From NCBI GenBank assembly GCA_009788135.1, contig WQSA01000013.1:1-20475 (forward strand): a stretch of 20,475 nucleotides of DNA, written 5' to 3'. Origin of the DNA: Candidatus Fibrimonadales bacterium. GTDB taxonomy: Bacteria > Fibrobacterota > Fibrobacteria > Fibrobacterales > Fibrobacteraceae. The notes below the pieces were generated by a model. That model had not been told where the DNA came from. It worked only from the letters and a program-made list of their open reading frames with translations, and made no database searches. Below are positions 1 to 7,725 of the stretch, in pieces (the first letter of the stretch is position 1; the number at the start of each line of letters is the position of its first letter). A program made the translations under genes and the position numbers.

Positions 1-369
1 ATATCAACGGAAATTCTGGAATTCACTCAACAACACCCTTACTACACCCAGCAACTCGCCTTTTATTGCTATGCGTTTTTGGAAAAAGAGAGATATAAAA
101 CGGAAATGCTGCCGCTTATCATAAAACAGGTAATAACAATTCACGACACCGACTACGAACGGCTTTGGAACACAATCAGCAAAACAGACAAAAAAATCCT
201 CATAGACTTGGCCCTGCAAGGTAAACTGCCAGTAACTTCATTCCCCCAAAGCACAATCTACAGCGGCCTTGCACGGTTAATAAAACTGGGATACATAATA
301 AAACCCAAAAATTACGAATTCGATGATCCTTTTTTCAAAAACTGGCTTATATTCAGAAGAAATATGTAA
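1..369 (+). CDS. AAA-type ATPase, C-terminal fragment (5' end outside window)
   Basis: The frame is open from the first base to a TAA stop, giving about 122 residues with no start inside the window. The fragment carries the tail typical of the archaeal-type P-loop ATPases often found as orphan genes in bacteria: an early HPYYTQQLA segment (the usual hPyylQ motif after the AAA lid), a winged-helix-like middle (TDKKILIDLALQGKLPVTS, then STIYSGLARLIKLGYI), and a terminal FDDPFFKNWL motif that is almost diagnostic. The Walker motifs must lie upstream of the window. The role of these ATPases is generally unknown; some occur in toxin-antitoxin-like or defence settings. The internal TTG at 79 is not a credible start. 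The family call is good, the function is unknown. Confidence 0.8.
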   Translation: MSTEILEFTQQHPYYTQQLAFYCYAFLEKERYKTEMLPLIIKQVITIHDTDYERLWNTISKTDKKILIDLALQGKLPVTSFPQSTIYSGLARLIKLGYIIKPKNYEFDDPFFKNWLIFRRNM

Positions 370-370
370 A

Positions 371-390
371 AAAATTACTATATTTATCTT
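371..390 (+). promoter_or_regulatory. Putative ilvB promoter (TAnnTT element)
   Basis: TTACTATATTTATC lies in the 57-bp gap before ilvB, with the TATATT core at 379-384, 42 nt before the ATG. A transcript starting about 7-10 nt after the core would have a leader of about 35 nt carrying the GAAGG ribosome site at 416-420. The element matches those before other transcription units in the window. No leader-peptide attenuator is evident. Confidence 0.5.
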
Positions 391-426
391 CAAATTAGGC
401 TATTTTGTTTTTATTGAAGGTAAAAT

Positions 427-2145
427 ATGGCAGCAAAACCGTTAAATGGCGCTCAAACTATGATTGAGTGCCTAAAAAGAGAGGGGGTAGATACCATTTT
501 TGGCTACCCCGGCGGAAATGTTATCCCAATATTTGATGCAATTCTGGACTCAGACATCAAACTGATACTCACAAGACACGAACAAGGCGCAACTCACGCC
601 GCAGACGGATATGCAAGAATTACAGGAAAAACAGGCGTCGTACTTGTAACAAGCGGGCCAGGCGCAACAAATACGCTCACCGGCATCTATACCGCATACA
701 TGGACTCCATCCCAATGGTCATATTCACAGGGCAAACCGTGACCGGATCGCTCGGAATGGACGCTTTTCAAGAAAGCGATATAAGCGGAATGAGCTTCGC
801 TTCCGTTAAACACTCATATCTGATAAAAAATCCAAACGATTTGCCTCGCATAATAAAAGAAGCTTTTTACATAGCGCACTCCGGAAGACAAGGACCGGTT
901 CTGATAGATTTGCCAAAAGATATAAGCGCAGGGCCATGCACAGCGCCATTTGTTGATGATGTCGATTTGCCCGGCTACAAAGTACCCTGCAAAGCAGACC
1001 AGGAAGGAGTTGAACAAGCTGCCGCTACAATCAGAAAATCCAAAAAACCTCTGATTCTGGCGGGGCATGGAGCCGCTATAAGCGGCGCTAGCAGAGCCGT
1101 CAAGGAATTAGCCGAAAAATTAGGCTGCCCGGTCAGCTCAACAATGCTGGGTCTCGGAGTCTTCCCTGCAAGCCACGAACTCTCGCTCGGAATGACAGGA
1201 ATGCACGGAACAGTCGCTGCAAACAAAGCTATTCACGAATGCGATTTGCTCATAAGCATAGGCTCAAGATTCGATGACCGCATAACCGCAAAACTCTCCG
1301 AATTTGCAAAGCAATGCGAAGTTGTGCACATAGATATAGACCCCGCTGAATACGGCAAGGTTATAAGACCAAGGCACTTTCTGTGCGGAGATGCAAAAAA
1401 CGTTTTGGAACAATTGCTGCCGCTCACGGAAAAACTGGATTCTGCTGCATGGCTAAAAAAAGTTGAATCTTGGAAAAAGAAATACCCGCTGAGCTACCCA
1501 AAGCAAGGAGGCCTAAGGGTACAGCATATAGTTCAAACTATTCACGAAATCACTAACGGAAAAGCAATAGTCGTGTCTGATGTTGGACAGCATCAAATGT
1601 GGACTGCGCAATTCTTTAAATGCGATTATCCAGGGCAACTCTTGAATTCAGGAGGAGCTGGCACTATGGGCTTCGGGTTCCCTGCAGCGCTCGGAGCCGT
1701 TATCGGCAACAAAACCGGATTTCCGGTTTGCGCAATTCTTGGAGACGGCGGTTTCCAAATGACATTGTGCGAGCTTGCAACTGCGCGAAATCATAATTTG
1801 CCGGTTAAAATTTTCGTTATGGACAATCGCTTTCTTGGCATGGTTCGCCAATGGCAAGACCTGTTCTACGACAAACGCTACTCAGGCGTGCAACTGGAAA
1901 ACAACCCCGATTTCGTAAAGCTCGCCAAAGCCTACGATATAGAAGGATTATGCATTAGCCGCAACGCAGATGCAAAACGCACAATAGAAAAAGCGATGGA
2001 AATAAACGATAGACCGGTCCTTATTCATTGCATATGCGAACAGGAAGACAACGTATTCCCAATGATTCCAGCTGGAGCTTCCGTTGACGACCTTTTAACG
2101 GAAAGACCGAGAAAAATTCTGGAAAAACCAACAGGAGGCACTTAG
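427..2145 (+). CDS. ilvB: Acetolactate (acetohydroxyacid) synthase large, catalytic subunit
   Basis: This ThDP-dependent enzyme condenses two pyruvates to acetolactate, or pyruvate and 2-ketobutyrate to acetohydroxybutyrate, the first common step of branched-chain amino acid synthesis. The protein has 572 residues, normal for the family. Visible motifs are the N-terminal FGYPGGNVIPIFDA, the catalytic glutamate in RHEQGA (E52), TSGPGATN, and the ThDP/Mg site beginning GDGGF at 439-443 and closing in MDN, followed by GMVRQWQ. The ATG is preceded by GAAGG with a 6-nt gap. The last codons contain AGGAGG (2132-2137), a strong Shine-Dalgarno that points to an ATG at 2147 rather than to ilvN. The regulatory subunit gene follows after a 132-bp gap that holds a repeat. 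Confidence 0.97.
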   Translation: MAAKPLNGAQTMIECLKREGVDTIFGYPGGNVIPIFDAILDSDIKLILTRHEQGATHAADGYARITGKTGVVLVTSGPGATNTLTGIYTAYMDSIPMVIFTGQTVTGSLGMDAFQESDISGMSFASVKHSYLIKNPNDLPRIIKEAFYIAHSGRQGPVLIDLPKDISAGPCTAPFVDDVDLPGYKVPCKADQEGVEQAAATIRKSKKPLILAGHGAAISGASRAVKELAEKLGCPVSSTMLGLGVFPASHELSLGMTGMHGTVAANKAIHECDLLISIGSRFDDRITAKLSEFAKQCEVVHIDIDPAEYGKVIRPRHFLCGDAKNVLEQLLPLTEKLDSAAWLKKVESWKKKYPLSYPKQGGLRVQHIVQTIHEITNGKAIVVSDVGQHQMWTAQFFKCDYPGQLLNSGGAGTMGFGFPAALGAVIGNKTGFPVCAILGDGGFQMTLCELATARNHNLPVKIFVMDNRFLGMVRQWQDLFYDKRYSGVQLENNPDFVKLAKAYDIEGLCISRNADAKRTIEKAMEINDRPVLIHCICEQEDNVFPMIPAGASVDDLLTERPRKILEKPTGGT

Positions 2146-2146
2146 T

Positions 2147-2272
2147 ATGAATGCAGATATACATTTCTTAGTTGAAAGTGAAAAGTGGAGAGTGGAGAGT
2201 GAACTATTAAAATCTGCATTTAACTCTCAATTCTCAACTCTCAACTCTCAACTAATTTCAACTTGGAGATAA
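2147..2272 (+). CDS. Possible 41-codon leader ORF across a repeat between ilvB and ilvN
   Basis: An ATG one base after the ilvB stop is served by a perfect AGGAGG (2132-2137, 9-nt gap). It opens a 41-codon frame that crosses the whole repeat and stops at TAA, 5 nt before the ilvN ATG. The predicted peptide is low complexity (VESEKWRVES, then FNSQFSTLNSQL), as expected from heptamer repeat DNA, so the product itself is probably meaningless. The strong ribosome site and the stop placed beside the ilvN start suggest either translational coupling or the relic of an older ilvN start displaced by insertion of the repeat. There is no homology support for a real protein. Confidence 0.3.
   Translation: MNADIHFLVESEKWRVESELLKSAFNSQFSTLNSQLISTWR
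2150..2253. repeat. Heptamer-rich imperfect inverted repeat (hairpin) in the ilvB-ilvN gap
   Basis: Purine-rich units on the left arm (2170-2200, for example AGTGGAGAGTGGAGAGT) face pyrimidine-rich units on the right arm (2222-2253, for example TCAACTCTCAACTCTCAACT). The reverse complement of the right arm matches the left arm along about 30 bases with scattered mismatches, many of which become G-U pairs in RNA. A perfect 9-bp inverted repeat, AATGCAGAT at 2150-2158 and ATCTGCATT at 2212-2220, starts just outside the left arm. The TCAACTC heptamer is iterated three to four times. From memory, similar repeats occur between genes in many Bacteroidetes and spirochaetes. It is probably a dispersed intergenic repeat, here inside an operon. 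Confidence 0.7.
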
Positions 2273-2277
2273 GCTAT

Positions 2278-2769
2278 ATGTTTCCGGCTCATTCAATAAG
2301 CATTTTAGTTTCAAATAAACCAGGCGCCCTTGTTCGCATAGCTTTGGTTTTCTCTCGGCGCGGATACAATATAGACAGCTTGGTTGTTTCGCCCACTCTG
2401 GACAACTCCGTTAGCCGCATGAACATAGTCGCGCGCGGAAACCCTGAAACGCTGGCTCAAATAATTCAGCAACTCGAAAAACTTGTGGACGTAATTCAGG
2501 CAAAAGACCACACTCGGCAAAACGTTGTTGAAAAAGAACTCGTGCTTTTAAAGGTTCGCTGCAAACCGGAAGAGAGAACAGAACTCCTGCAGCTCTGCGA
2601 CCACTTCAAAGGCATAACCGTTGACATGACGGAAATATCCATGATACTTCAAGTAACGGGAAACTCAGACAAAATAGAAGCCATGCTATCTTTATGCAAA
2701 AAATTTGAAATAGTTGAATTTGTACGTACGGGTAAAATAATAATGATGCGCGGAGAAAGCAAAACATAA
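2278..2769 (+). CDS. ilvN: Acetolactate synthase small, regulatory subunit
   Basis: This ACT-domain subunit activates IlvB and confers valine feedback inhibition. The protein has 163 residues, the length of E. coli IlvH. The N-terminal ACT domain is clear: HSISILVSNKPGALVRIALVFSRRGYNIDSL, residues 5-35, with the N-x-PGAL-R-I effector-site signature. It is followed by SRMNIVARG and VRTGKIIMMRGE near the end. The ATG at 2278 is chosen because GGAG at 2265-2268 is well placed and the protein then starts MFPAHSISIL; a TTG at 2263 would put the ribosome site inside the gene. The next gene starts 9 nt downstream, and the ilvN stop overlaps that gene's AAGGA site. Confidence 0.95.
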   Translation: MFPAHSISILVSNKPGALVRIALVFSRRGYNIDSLVVSPTLDNSVSRMNIVARGNPETLAQIIQQLEKLVDVIQAKDHTRQNVVEKELVLLKVRCKPEERTELLQLCDHFKGITVDMTEISMILQVTGNSDKIEAMLSLCKKFEIVEFVRTGKIIMMRGESKT

Positions 2770-2778
2770 GGACTCCAA

Positions 2779-3930
2779 ATGCTAACACAATACCTTTTTG
2801 AACTTACAGGAAACCAGATTTTTGACAGCCGCCTTTTCAGGGCCGGGCTGGCAGCGATACTCGCAACTCTGGCTGTATTCCTAATCATGCCGGGTTACAT
2901 CGCCTTTTTGAAAAAAATAGGCGCAACATCGGATTTCAAAGAAAACTCCCCGCCAATTATGGGCGGCCTGCTGCTGGTTATCATAGTCGCGATAGTCTCC
3001 TGCCTAACGGTTATTTTCAATGGATACTCCATAGCCGCCCTTGCTGTTCTAGTGCTGTATTCTGGAGTTGGCGCAATAGACGATATTGCAAAGATTTTCA
3101 AGAAAAGGCTTGTGGAATCGGGATCAACTTCAAAAAAAGATTATGAAGAAAAAGCCGATGGCATAAGCTCCACCACAAGGCTCTTTCTCTATCTTCTATT
3201 CAGTTTTGGAATCGCCTGCCTTTGCTATAAATTTATACCGGACTTGACAGGACACTTATACGTGCCTTTTGTAAATTACAACTACTGGCATCCATATTTG
3301 CCGTACTGGCTCTTTATACCATTTATCACATTCGTTGTTGCAGCAAGCGCAAACGGCACAAATTTCACGGACGGCATAGACAGCCTCGCAAGCGTTCCAA
3401 TCATAACCGGAATGTTTTTTGTAGGAGCGGTTGCATACGTGAGCGGCAATGCTATTTTCAGCTATCACATGCATATTCCATATCTAAAAGGCTGCGACGA
3501 ATTGTTCCCGATTGCCATGGCTTCAATAGGAGCTTTAACGGCTTACCTTTGGTATAACAGCCCCCCAGCCGAAATTTACATGGGCGATGCCGGATCCATA
3601 GGTTTTGGAGCGTTGCTAGGCATAATGTTCATTCTCGTACAAGCGGCGCTGTTTTTGCCTTTGGTCGGCATTATTATATTAATGGAAGCCATGTCTGTGG
3701 TTCTGCAGATAGGGCATTTCAAATTGAATAAGCGGTTTAGAGGTCGGGAATACGCAGACAAAAACAGACTGTTTTTGCGCGCTCCAATACATCACCACTT
3801 TCAGCTTAAATGGAAAGGCCGTTTTGGGGATTCCAAGCCGCTCGTAAATGCAAAAATCGCCTGGCGCATGCACTTGATTTCTTTCTTTGCCCTGATTCTC
3901 GGATTTATAGTGTTCTTTGGCCTCAGATAG
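2779..3930 (+). CDS. mraY: Phospho-N-acetylmuramoyl-pentapeptide transferase (MraY)
   Basis: This polytopic inner-membrane enzyme transfers phospho-MurNAc-pentapeptide to undecaprenyl phosphate, forming lipid I of peptidoglycan synthesis. The protein has 383 residues, slightly longer than E. coli MraY (360). Diagnostic residues are PPIMGG (58-63), the Asp pair in DDIAK (101-105), NGTNFTDGIDSLAS (192-205, the NxxNxTDGxDGL motif), YMGDAGS with D270, and the MraY-specific APIHHHF (335-341), which separates it from WecA and TagO. About ten hydrophobic segments are visible. It sits directly behind ilvN (9-nt gap, AAGGA site) rather than in a cell-wall gene cluster, which is unusual. Whether another mraY exists in the genome cannot be seen here. 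Confidence 0.93.
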   Translation: MLTQYLFELTGNQIFDSRLFRAGLAAILATLAVFLIMPGYIAFLKKIGATSDFKENSPPIMGGLLLVIIVAIVSCLTVIFNGYSIAALAVLVLYSGVGAIDDIAKIFKKRLVESGSTSKKDYEEKADGISSTTRLFLYLLFSFGIACLCYKFIPDLTGHLYVPFVNYNYWHPYLPYWLFIPFITFVVAASANGTNFTDGIDSLASVPIITGMFFVGAVAYVSGNAIFSYHMHIPYLKGCDELFPIAMASIGALTAYLWYNSPPAEIYMGDAGSIGFGALLGIMFILVQAALFLPLVGIIILMEAMSVVLQIGHFKLNKRFRGREYADKNRLFLRAPIHHHFQLKWKGRFGDSKPLVNAKIAWRMHLISFFALILGFIVFFGLR

Positions 3931-3934
3931 CAAA

Positions 3935-4189
3935 ATGAAACTAGCCGTTGCCCTGAAACACGAGCTGGGAAAACCTGAAGCGCCTATGGTGGTAGCCTCT
4001 GGCAGAGGCTCCTTTGCAGAGCGCATAATAGAAAAAGCGGAGGAACACAACATCCCGGTACACCAAGACGACCACTTGGCTACCCTGCTCTCAAAGGTTT
4101 CGGTTCCTTCAACAATCCCAACAGAGCTTTTTGAAGCCGTTGCCAGAGTTTTGGCGTTTATTTACAGAGTCAGCGGAAAAGCAGCCTGA
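3935..4189 (+). CDS. Orphan FlhB C-terminal-domain homologue
   Basis: The 84-residue cytosolic protein matches the C-terminal cytoplasmic domain of FlhB and related type III export switch proteins: AVALKHELGKPEAPMVVASGRGSFAERIIEKAEEHNIPV, then the TIPTELFEAVARVLAFIYR tail. The NPTH autocleavage motif and the membrane part of full FlhB are absent, as in the small stand-alone family that includes Bacillus YlqH. Such proteins are thought to stand in for part of FlhB, but their role is poorly defined. The ATG at 3935 lies 4 nt after the mraY stop; an upstream TTG inside mraY was not chosen. It is probably the last gene of the ilv-mraY operon and implies a flagellated organism. Confidence 0.85.
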   Translation: MKLAVALKHELGKPEAPMVVASGRGSFAERIIEKAEEHNIPVHQDDHLATLLSKVSVPSTIPTELFEAVARVLAFIYRVSGKAA

Positions 4190-4199
4190 CATATATAAT

Positions 4200-4216
4200 T
4201 TTCTATATTATCCACG
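4200..4216 (+). promoter_or_regulatory. Putative promoter of the STAS/HATPase operon, leaderless type
   Basis: TTTTCTATATTATCCACG runs straight into the ATG at 4217. The TATATT core is at 4204-4209, leaving 7 nt before the start codon, and there is no Shine-Dalgarno. If transcription begins 7-10 nt after the core, as the tRNA gene in this window suggests, the mRNA starts at or very near the AUG. Confidence 0.55.
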
Positions 4217-4525
4217 ATGTTTTCTGAAAAAGAATTTTTAATTGAATTTCCAGCAGATAGGGACTACATCCCTTTCATTCAAAGTTTTTTAAAAGATTTT
4301 CTCAATAATTTTGACTTCAGCGCAGAATTCTCAGAACGTGCAAGCATAGAATCTTTGCGATGGTTTTACTCCATAATTCCAAAAGAGAAACATTTGCACG
4401 CCCTTCCAACTATTTCTTTTAGAGGCAAAACTTCTGAGAAAGGTCTTCAGGTGCAAATACAAACTACAGAAGAGAAAGTGTTCAAAGCGTCTTTAAGCCT
4501 GCAACATTCGGGAGATGCGCAATGA
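4217..4525 (+). CDS. Small protein resembling a degenerate RsbW-like HATPase
   Basis: The protein has 102 residues. Its opening (FLIEFPADRDYIPFIQSFLKD, then FSAEFSERASIESLRWFY) follows the pattern of the first strand and helices of RsbW/SpoIIAB anti-sigma kinases, but the N-box (normally DEALxNAI) is replaced by ESLRWFYSII. The later ATP-binding G boxes are missing, so ATP binding is unlikely. Its stop overlaps the next start as ATGA, so the two are probably translated together. I infer a structural or inhibitory partner of the STAS/HATPase proteins that follow. The fold assignment is weak and rests on pattern and context. Confidence 0.6.
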   Translation: MFSEKEFLIEFPADRDYIPFIQSFLKDFLNNFDFSAEFSERASIESLRWFYSIIPKEKHLHALPTISFRGKTSEKGLQVQIQTTEEKVFKASLSLQHSGDAQ

Positions 4526-5322
4526 CCCTTTCAAATTCTGCAGATTTTCTTTTGGAAGGTTTAAATGTCTCTTCTTCAGAGCCTGGGCTTGCGGTTATAA
4601 GCATTACAAGTCCCTTGGATATTCCCGCTATAGTCCCGTTTAAAAGCGCAGTTGACAGATGCATTGAGAAAGGCAATCTGTTTGTGGTCGTGGATTTGGG
4701 AAATGTAAACTTTATGGATTCTCCGTTTGTTGGTACGCTTATGGGCTGCCGCAAATCTCTGCAGCAGCGAGGCGGAGATTTGGCAATATGCTCAGCGTCT
4801 CAGTTTTTGCAAGACCGCTTGTCCATAATGGGCCTAGACAGAGTCTTCCATTTTTATGCCACTCCGCAAACCGCCATAGCAGATTTTCATTTTTTGGGTT
4901 CAAAAGAGCAGTTTTCGCTCACCCTGCCATTGCAGAGAAATTGCGTTACGCTGCTGAGAAGGCTGGCCTGTTCGGTTCTCGCAAAAAAAGGCTTCAAAGC
5001 CAAACTCATTTTCCATATAGAAACCATAATAGACGAACTCGCAAACAATGCAGTGGATTATTCAGACTCAGATAGCAGAAGCTTTTTTGCCGGTTTTGCC
5101 ATAAGCAGAAAAAAAATCGTTCTGGTCGTAAAAAATTCGCGCGGCATGCTGGATGAAACAGAAATAAACACTCTGATTGACAAATACAAAAATCCGGAAA
5201 TAAATATGGATTCTCCGAGAGGCAGAGGAATTCCTTTGATTAAAATGCTTTCTAACTCGGTAAATCTGGATATCAGCAAAACAGAAATTATTGTGCAAGT
5301 AACCAAAATCGTTGAGGTATAG
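4522..5322 (+). CDS. STAS domain-HATPase fusion, partner-switching regulator
   Basis: The protein has 266 residues in two parts. Residues 20-120 form a STAS (anti-sigma antagonist-like) domain: FVVVDLGNVNFMDSPFVGTL, with the candidate phospho-serine S67 in the D-S-P loop, then GLDRVFHFYATPQTAI. Residues 130-266 form an RsbW-like HATPase: the N-box IIDELANNAVDY (169-180) and the G box SPRGRGIPLIK (231-241) are intact, but the usual D-x-G of the first G box reads VKNSRGML, with Asn for Asp. In classical switches these activities sit on separate proteins, the kinase phosphorylating the antagonist. Here they are fused, and a separate STAS protein follows. The ATGA start overlap has a GGGAG site 7 nt upstream. 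The target, a sigma factor or another output, is not in this window. Confidence 0.85.
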   Translation: MTLSNSADFLLEGLNVSSSEPGLAVISITSPLDIPAIVPFKSAVDRCIEKGNLFVVVDLGNVNFMDSPFVGTLMGCRKSLQQRGGDLAICSASQFLQDRLSIMGLDRVFHFYATPQTAIADFHFLGSKEQFSLTLPLQRNCVTLLRRLACSVLAKKGFKAKLIFHIETIIDELANNAVDYSDSDSRSFFAGFAISRKKIVLVVKNSRGMLDETEINTLIDKYKNPEINMDSPRGRGIPLIKMLSNSVNLDISKTEIIVQVTKIVEV

Positions 5323-5323
5323 C

Positions 5324-5689
5324 ATGCTAGATGAAACAGTACAAATAACTTCTTCTCCAATAGCTGAGCTGCCAGGATGTTTTTTGCTCACGCTTGAAGG
5401 AGATTTGGATAGCTCAAACGCACAGGATGTGATAAAATTCGTACAGCAACTGGCCGAAACTGAAGGCTTGGTGCATTTGATAGCGGATTTCTCGAAACTC
5501 CGTTATATAAACAGCACGGGGCTGGGAACCATATTGAGAATATCAAAAATGCTCATCTCAAAGCAAGGCTCTTTCAAAATAGCAAGCCCAAATGAGAATG
5601 TTTTTGAAATCATTGAAATTGTTGGTGCTAACAAGTTGCTAGATGTTTACCCGACAAAAGAAGAAGCTTTGGAATCTTTAAAAAACTAA
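5324..5689 (+). CDS. STAS-domain anti-sigma factor antagonist
   Basis: This 121-residue single-domain protein is of the RsbV/SpoIIAA type: LLTLEGDLDSSNAQDVIKFV, then LIADFSKLRYINSTGLGTIL with S64 and T65 in the phosphorylation loop. The preceding Asp of the usual DSxG is Asn (N-S-T-G). It is the likely substrate of the HATPase in the preceding fusion protein; unphosphorylated, it would bind and neutralise a partner. The ATG at 5324 has GAGG just upstream and lies 1 nt after the fusion gene stop; a TTG at 5312 inside the previous gene was rejected. An AAAGGAG site at its end serves the next gene. Confidence 0.9.
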   Translation: MLDETVQITSSPIAELPGCFLLTLEGDLDSSNAQDVIKFVQQLAETEGLVHLIADFSKLRYINSTGLGTILRISKMLISKQGSFKIASPNENVFEIIEIVGANKLLDVYPTKEEALESLKN

Positions 5690-5701
5690 AGGAGTTTGAC
5701 C

Positions 5702-7717
5702 ATGCGTAACATTTTTACCGTTCTTGCCGCCGTTGCCTCTTATTTTGCCATATTCGGCTGCAGCCAACCCCCTCAAGAAAAAGCTATAGCCAAAATAGGC
5801 AATTCTTCGCTATATGTTTCCGATGCGGAGTTTTTAGCCTCCATACGCCAGGAAACGATTCGCAGCAAAGATGCTTTGACCGCAGAATTGCAACAGGTTG
5901 CAAACGATAGACGAATGGCAGAAACCGCTCGTTCGCTGTTTGCCGGCGAGCAAAACAATGTTCAGCAAAACATTGAAAGCGGCGAAGACGCAAGACTTGC
6001 CCAAATTTATTCTTATTTCTACCTAGTGATCAACATGGGGCACTCAAACAAAGCGCTGCAAGACTACTACAAAAAGAACAAAATCCGCTATACTGATACA
6101 ATTTCCAACCCGGTTTCGACTTTTATAAGCTTGCGAGAGCAAATCGCTGCCGATTTGTTTTTGTCAGAAAACCCGCTTTTGGCAGCAATGGTTAACGATT
6201 CCAACAAAACTTCTATTATAGATAGCTGCCGCCGCGCAATGGCATCTTCGGAAGCGGATCGGTTGAGAAAACTTTACCATGTTGAGCTTGTTGCAATAGA
6301 ACCTCCGGGACTTGAGGAATATTACAAAAACAATCCAGACGAATTCAAAACAAAAACGGCATACAAACTGCTAAGTCTTTCCGATGCAGACTCTGCAGTT
6401 TTAGCAGGTAAAATCAAAAATGCATCCAAAAGAGAAGAATTTGCGAAAATAGCCACGGAAATGTCGTTAGTCAAGCAGGGACACGCTATTATGGATATAG
6501 GGATGTTCCCAGAGCTTGACGCAGAAGTTTCCAAACTTGGCGCAAAAAAAATCACTCCTATTTTGCGCGCTCCAGATACCCAAGTATATTACGTATTCTA
6601 CATAGATTCCATAATAGCTCCTCAGCTTAAACCCTTGGACAGAGCCAAAATCCTTGCGAAAGCCATGCTGGAAAGAGACGGAGATATTCCGCTTGATTCT
6701 TCTGTGGTTTTGGCAACAATCAATGGCAAAGCGTTTATAACTGAAAAAGATATATTGGCTGAGCGGGAAAAAATTCATCCTATGCGCCGCGCAATGGCTC
6801 GCAGAGCTATGGTTTTGAACAACTTGATAGAAAAAGCGCTTTACGCCAAGGCTGCAAGAGAAAAAAGCCTAGATAAATCTTTTGAATATATCGCATGGAC
6901 TCGCAGGGAAACAGACCGCGCCTATGTTCATGTTTTAATGGATTCGCTTTTAACTTACACGCTTGGAATCCCGGAAGATACGCTGAAAGCGGCATACGAA
7001 GCAGAAAAAGATTCGCTGTTTCCCAAGAGCTTTGAGGAATCGAAACTGGACATAGCGGTTTGGCTTAGCATTCCAGATATCTCATACAAAAAGGAATTCG
7101 TTTTGAATAAGCAGAGTTATGGAGACGCTCCTAATTGGCAAAGCATTAAGAGAACAGCTTACAAAAACATAAGGTACATGGAATTCAGCAACATTCAGGA
7201 ACGAGTTCTGGCAGATTTGCAAAAAGCAATTCCAGTTTCAATTCTGGATGATTCCTGGGGTTTGGAGTTCACTTCGGATAATTTGGCGGAACTTGTATCG
7301 CAGGCAAAATCCCAATACGATGCACGTAATTTGCAAAAGGCGAAAACTCTTTGGGAAAAAGCCAGAGCTTTATTCCCGAACAACGATTCCCTGCAAAAAG
7401 CTATTGCTTTTGAACTGGCAAATATTTATCAGGAACTGGGCATATACGGCACAGCAATCAACGAATACAAAATAATCACAAAACTGTGGCCAAATGAACC
7501 TGATGTATATAAAGCTTATTTTATGCAGGGCTTTGTGTTAAGCGAATATGAAAAAAACGATTCCCTGGCACTGATTGCCTTTGAAAACATGCTCGAAAAA
7601 TTCCCCAACAGCGACCTCTCGGACGATGCAAAGATAATGGTGGAAAACATAAAGAGCGGCGGCAAAGTCCTAGAGGATTTGATTAAAAAAATTGAGGCGT
7701 CTTCGGAAGAAGAATAG
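5702..7717 (+). CDS. Lipoprotein with parvulin-like and C-terminal TPR regions
   Basis: The protein has 671 residues. A signal peptide ends in a plausible lipobox (AIFGC, C20), so it is probably a lipoprotein anchored in the outer or inner membrane facing the periplasm. Residues 203-303 resemble a PpiC/SurA parvulin domain: EEYYKNNPDEF, a central FAKIATEMS, a degenerate GxxDIGMF, then YYVFYIDSI. A second SurA-like stretch (LATINGKAFITEKDI, then MVLNNLIEKAL) follows. The last 140 residues look like TPRs (AKTLWEKARALFPNN, then AINEYKIITKLWPNEPDVY and AFENMLEKFPNSDLSDDAK), as in BamD and YbgF. It may be an envelope protein-folding or assembly factor. Isomerase activity is doubtful because the catalytic loop is not well conserved. 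The ATG at 5702 has AAAGGAG 7 nt upstream and was preferred to TTG at 5696. Confidence 0.75.
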   Translation: MRNIFTVLAAVASYFAIFGCSQPPQEKAIAKIGNSSLYVSDAEFLASIRQETIRSKDALTAELQQVANDRRMAETARSLFAGEQNNVQQNIESGEDARLAQIYSYFYLVINMGHSNKALQDYYKKNKIRYTDTISNPVSTFISLREQIAADLFLSENPLLAAMVNDSNKTSIIDSCRRAMASSEADRLRKLYHVELVAIEPPGLEEYYKNNPDEFKTKTAYKLLSLSDADSAVLAGKIKNASKREEFAKIATEMSLVKQGHAIMDIGMFPELDAEVSKLGAKKITPILRAPDTQVYYVFYIDSIIAPQLKPLDRAKILAKAMLERDGDIPLDSSVVLATINGKAFITEKDILAEREKIHPMRRAMARRAMVLNNLIEKALYAKAAREKSLDKSFEYIAWTRRETDRAYVHVLMDSLLTYTLGIPEDTLKAAYEAEKDSLFPKSFEESKLDIAVWLSIPDISYKKEFVLNKQSYGDAPNWQSIKRTAYKNIRYMEFSNIQERVLADLQKAIPVSILDDSWGLEFTSDNLAELVSQAKSQYDARNLQKAKTLWEKARALFPNNDSLQKAIAFELANIYQELGIYGTAINEYKIITKLWPNEPDVYKAYFMQGFVLSEYEKNDSLALIAFENMLEKFPNSDLSDDAKIMVENIKSGGKVLEDLIKKIEASSEEE

Positions 7718-7725
7718 CAAATGAA

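Noticed and set aside
79..81. TTG start for the first gene
   Set aside because: The frame is open to the window edge and conserved ATPase residues lie upstream of this codon, so the gene is truncated rather than short.
2170..2253. Rho-independent terminator or CRISPR-like array between ilvB and ilvN
   Set aside because: The hairpin is imperfect and AT/GA-rich with no T-run after it, and the heptamers have no spacers; a dispersed intergenic repeat explains it better.
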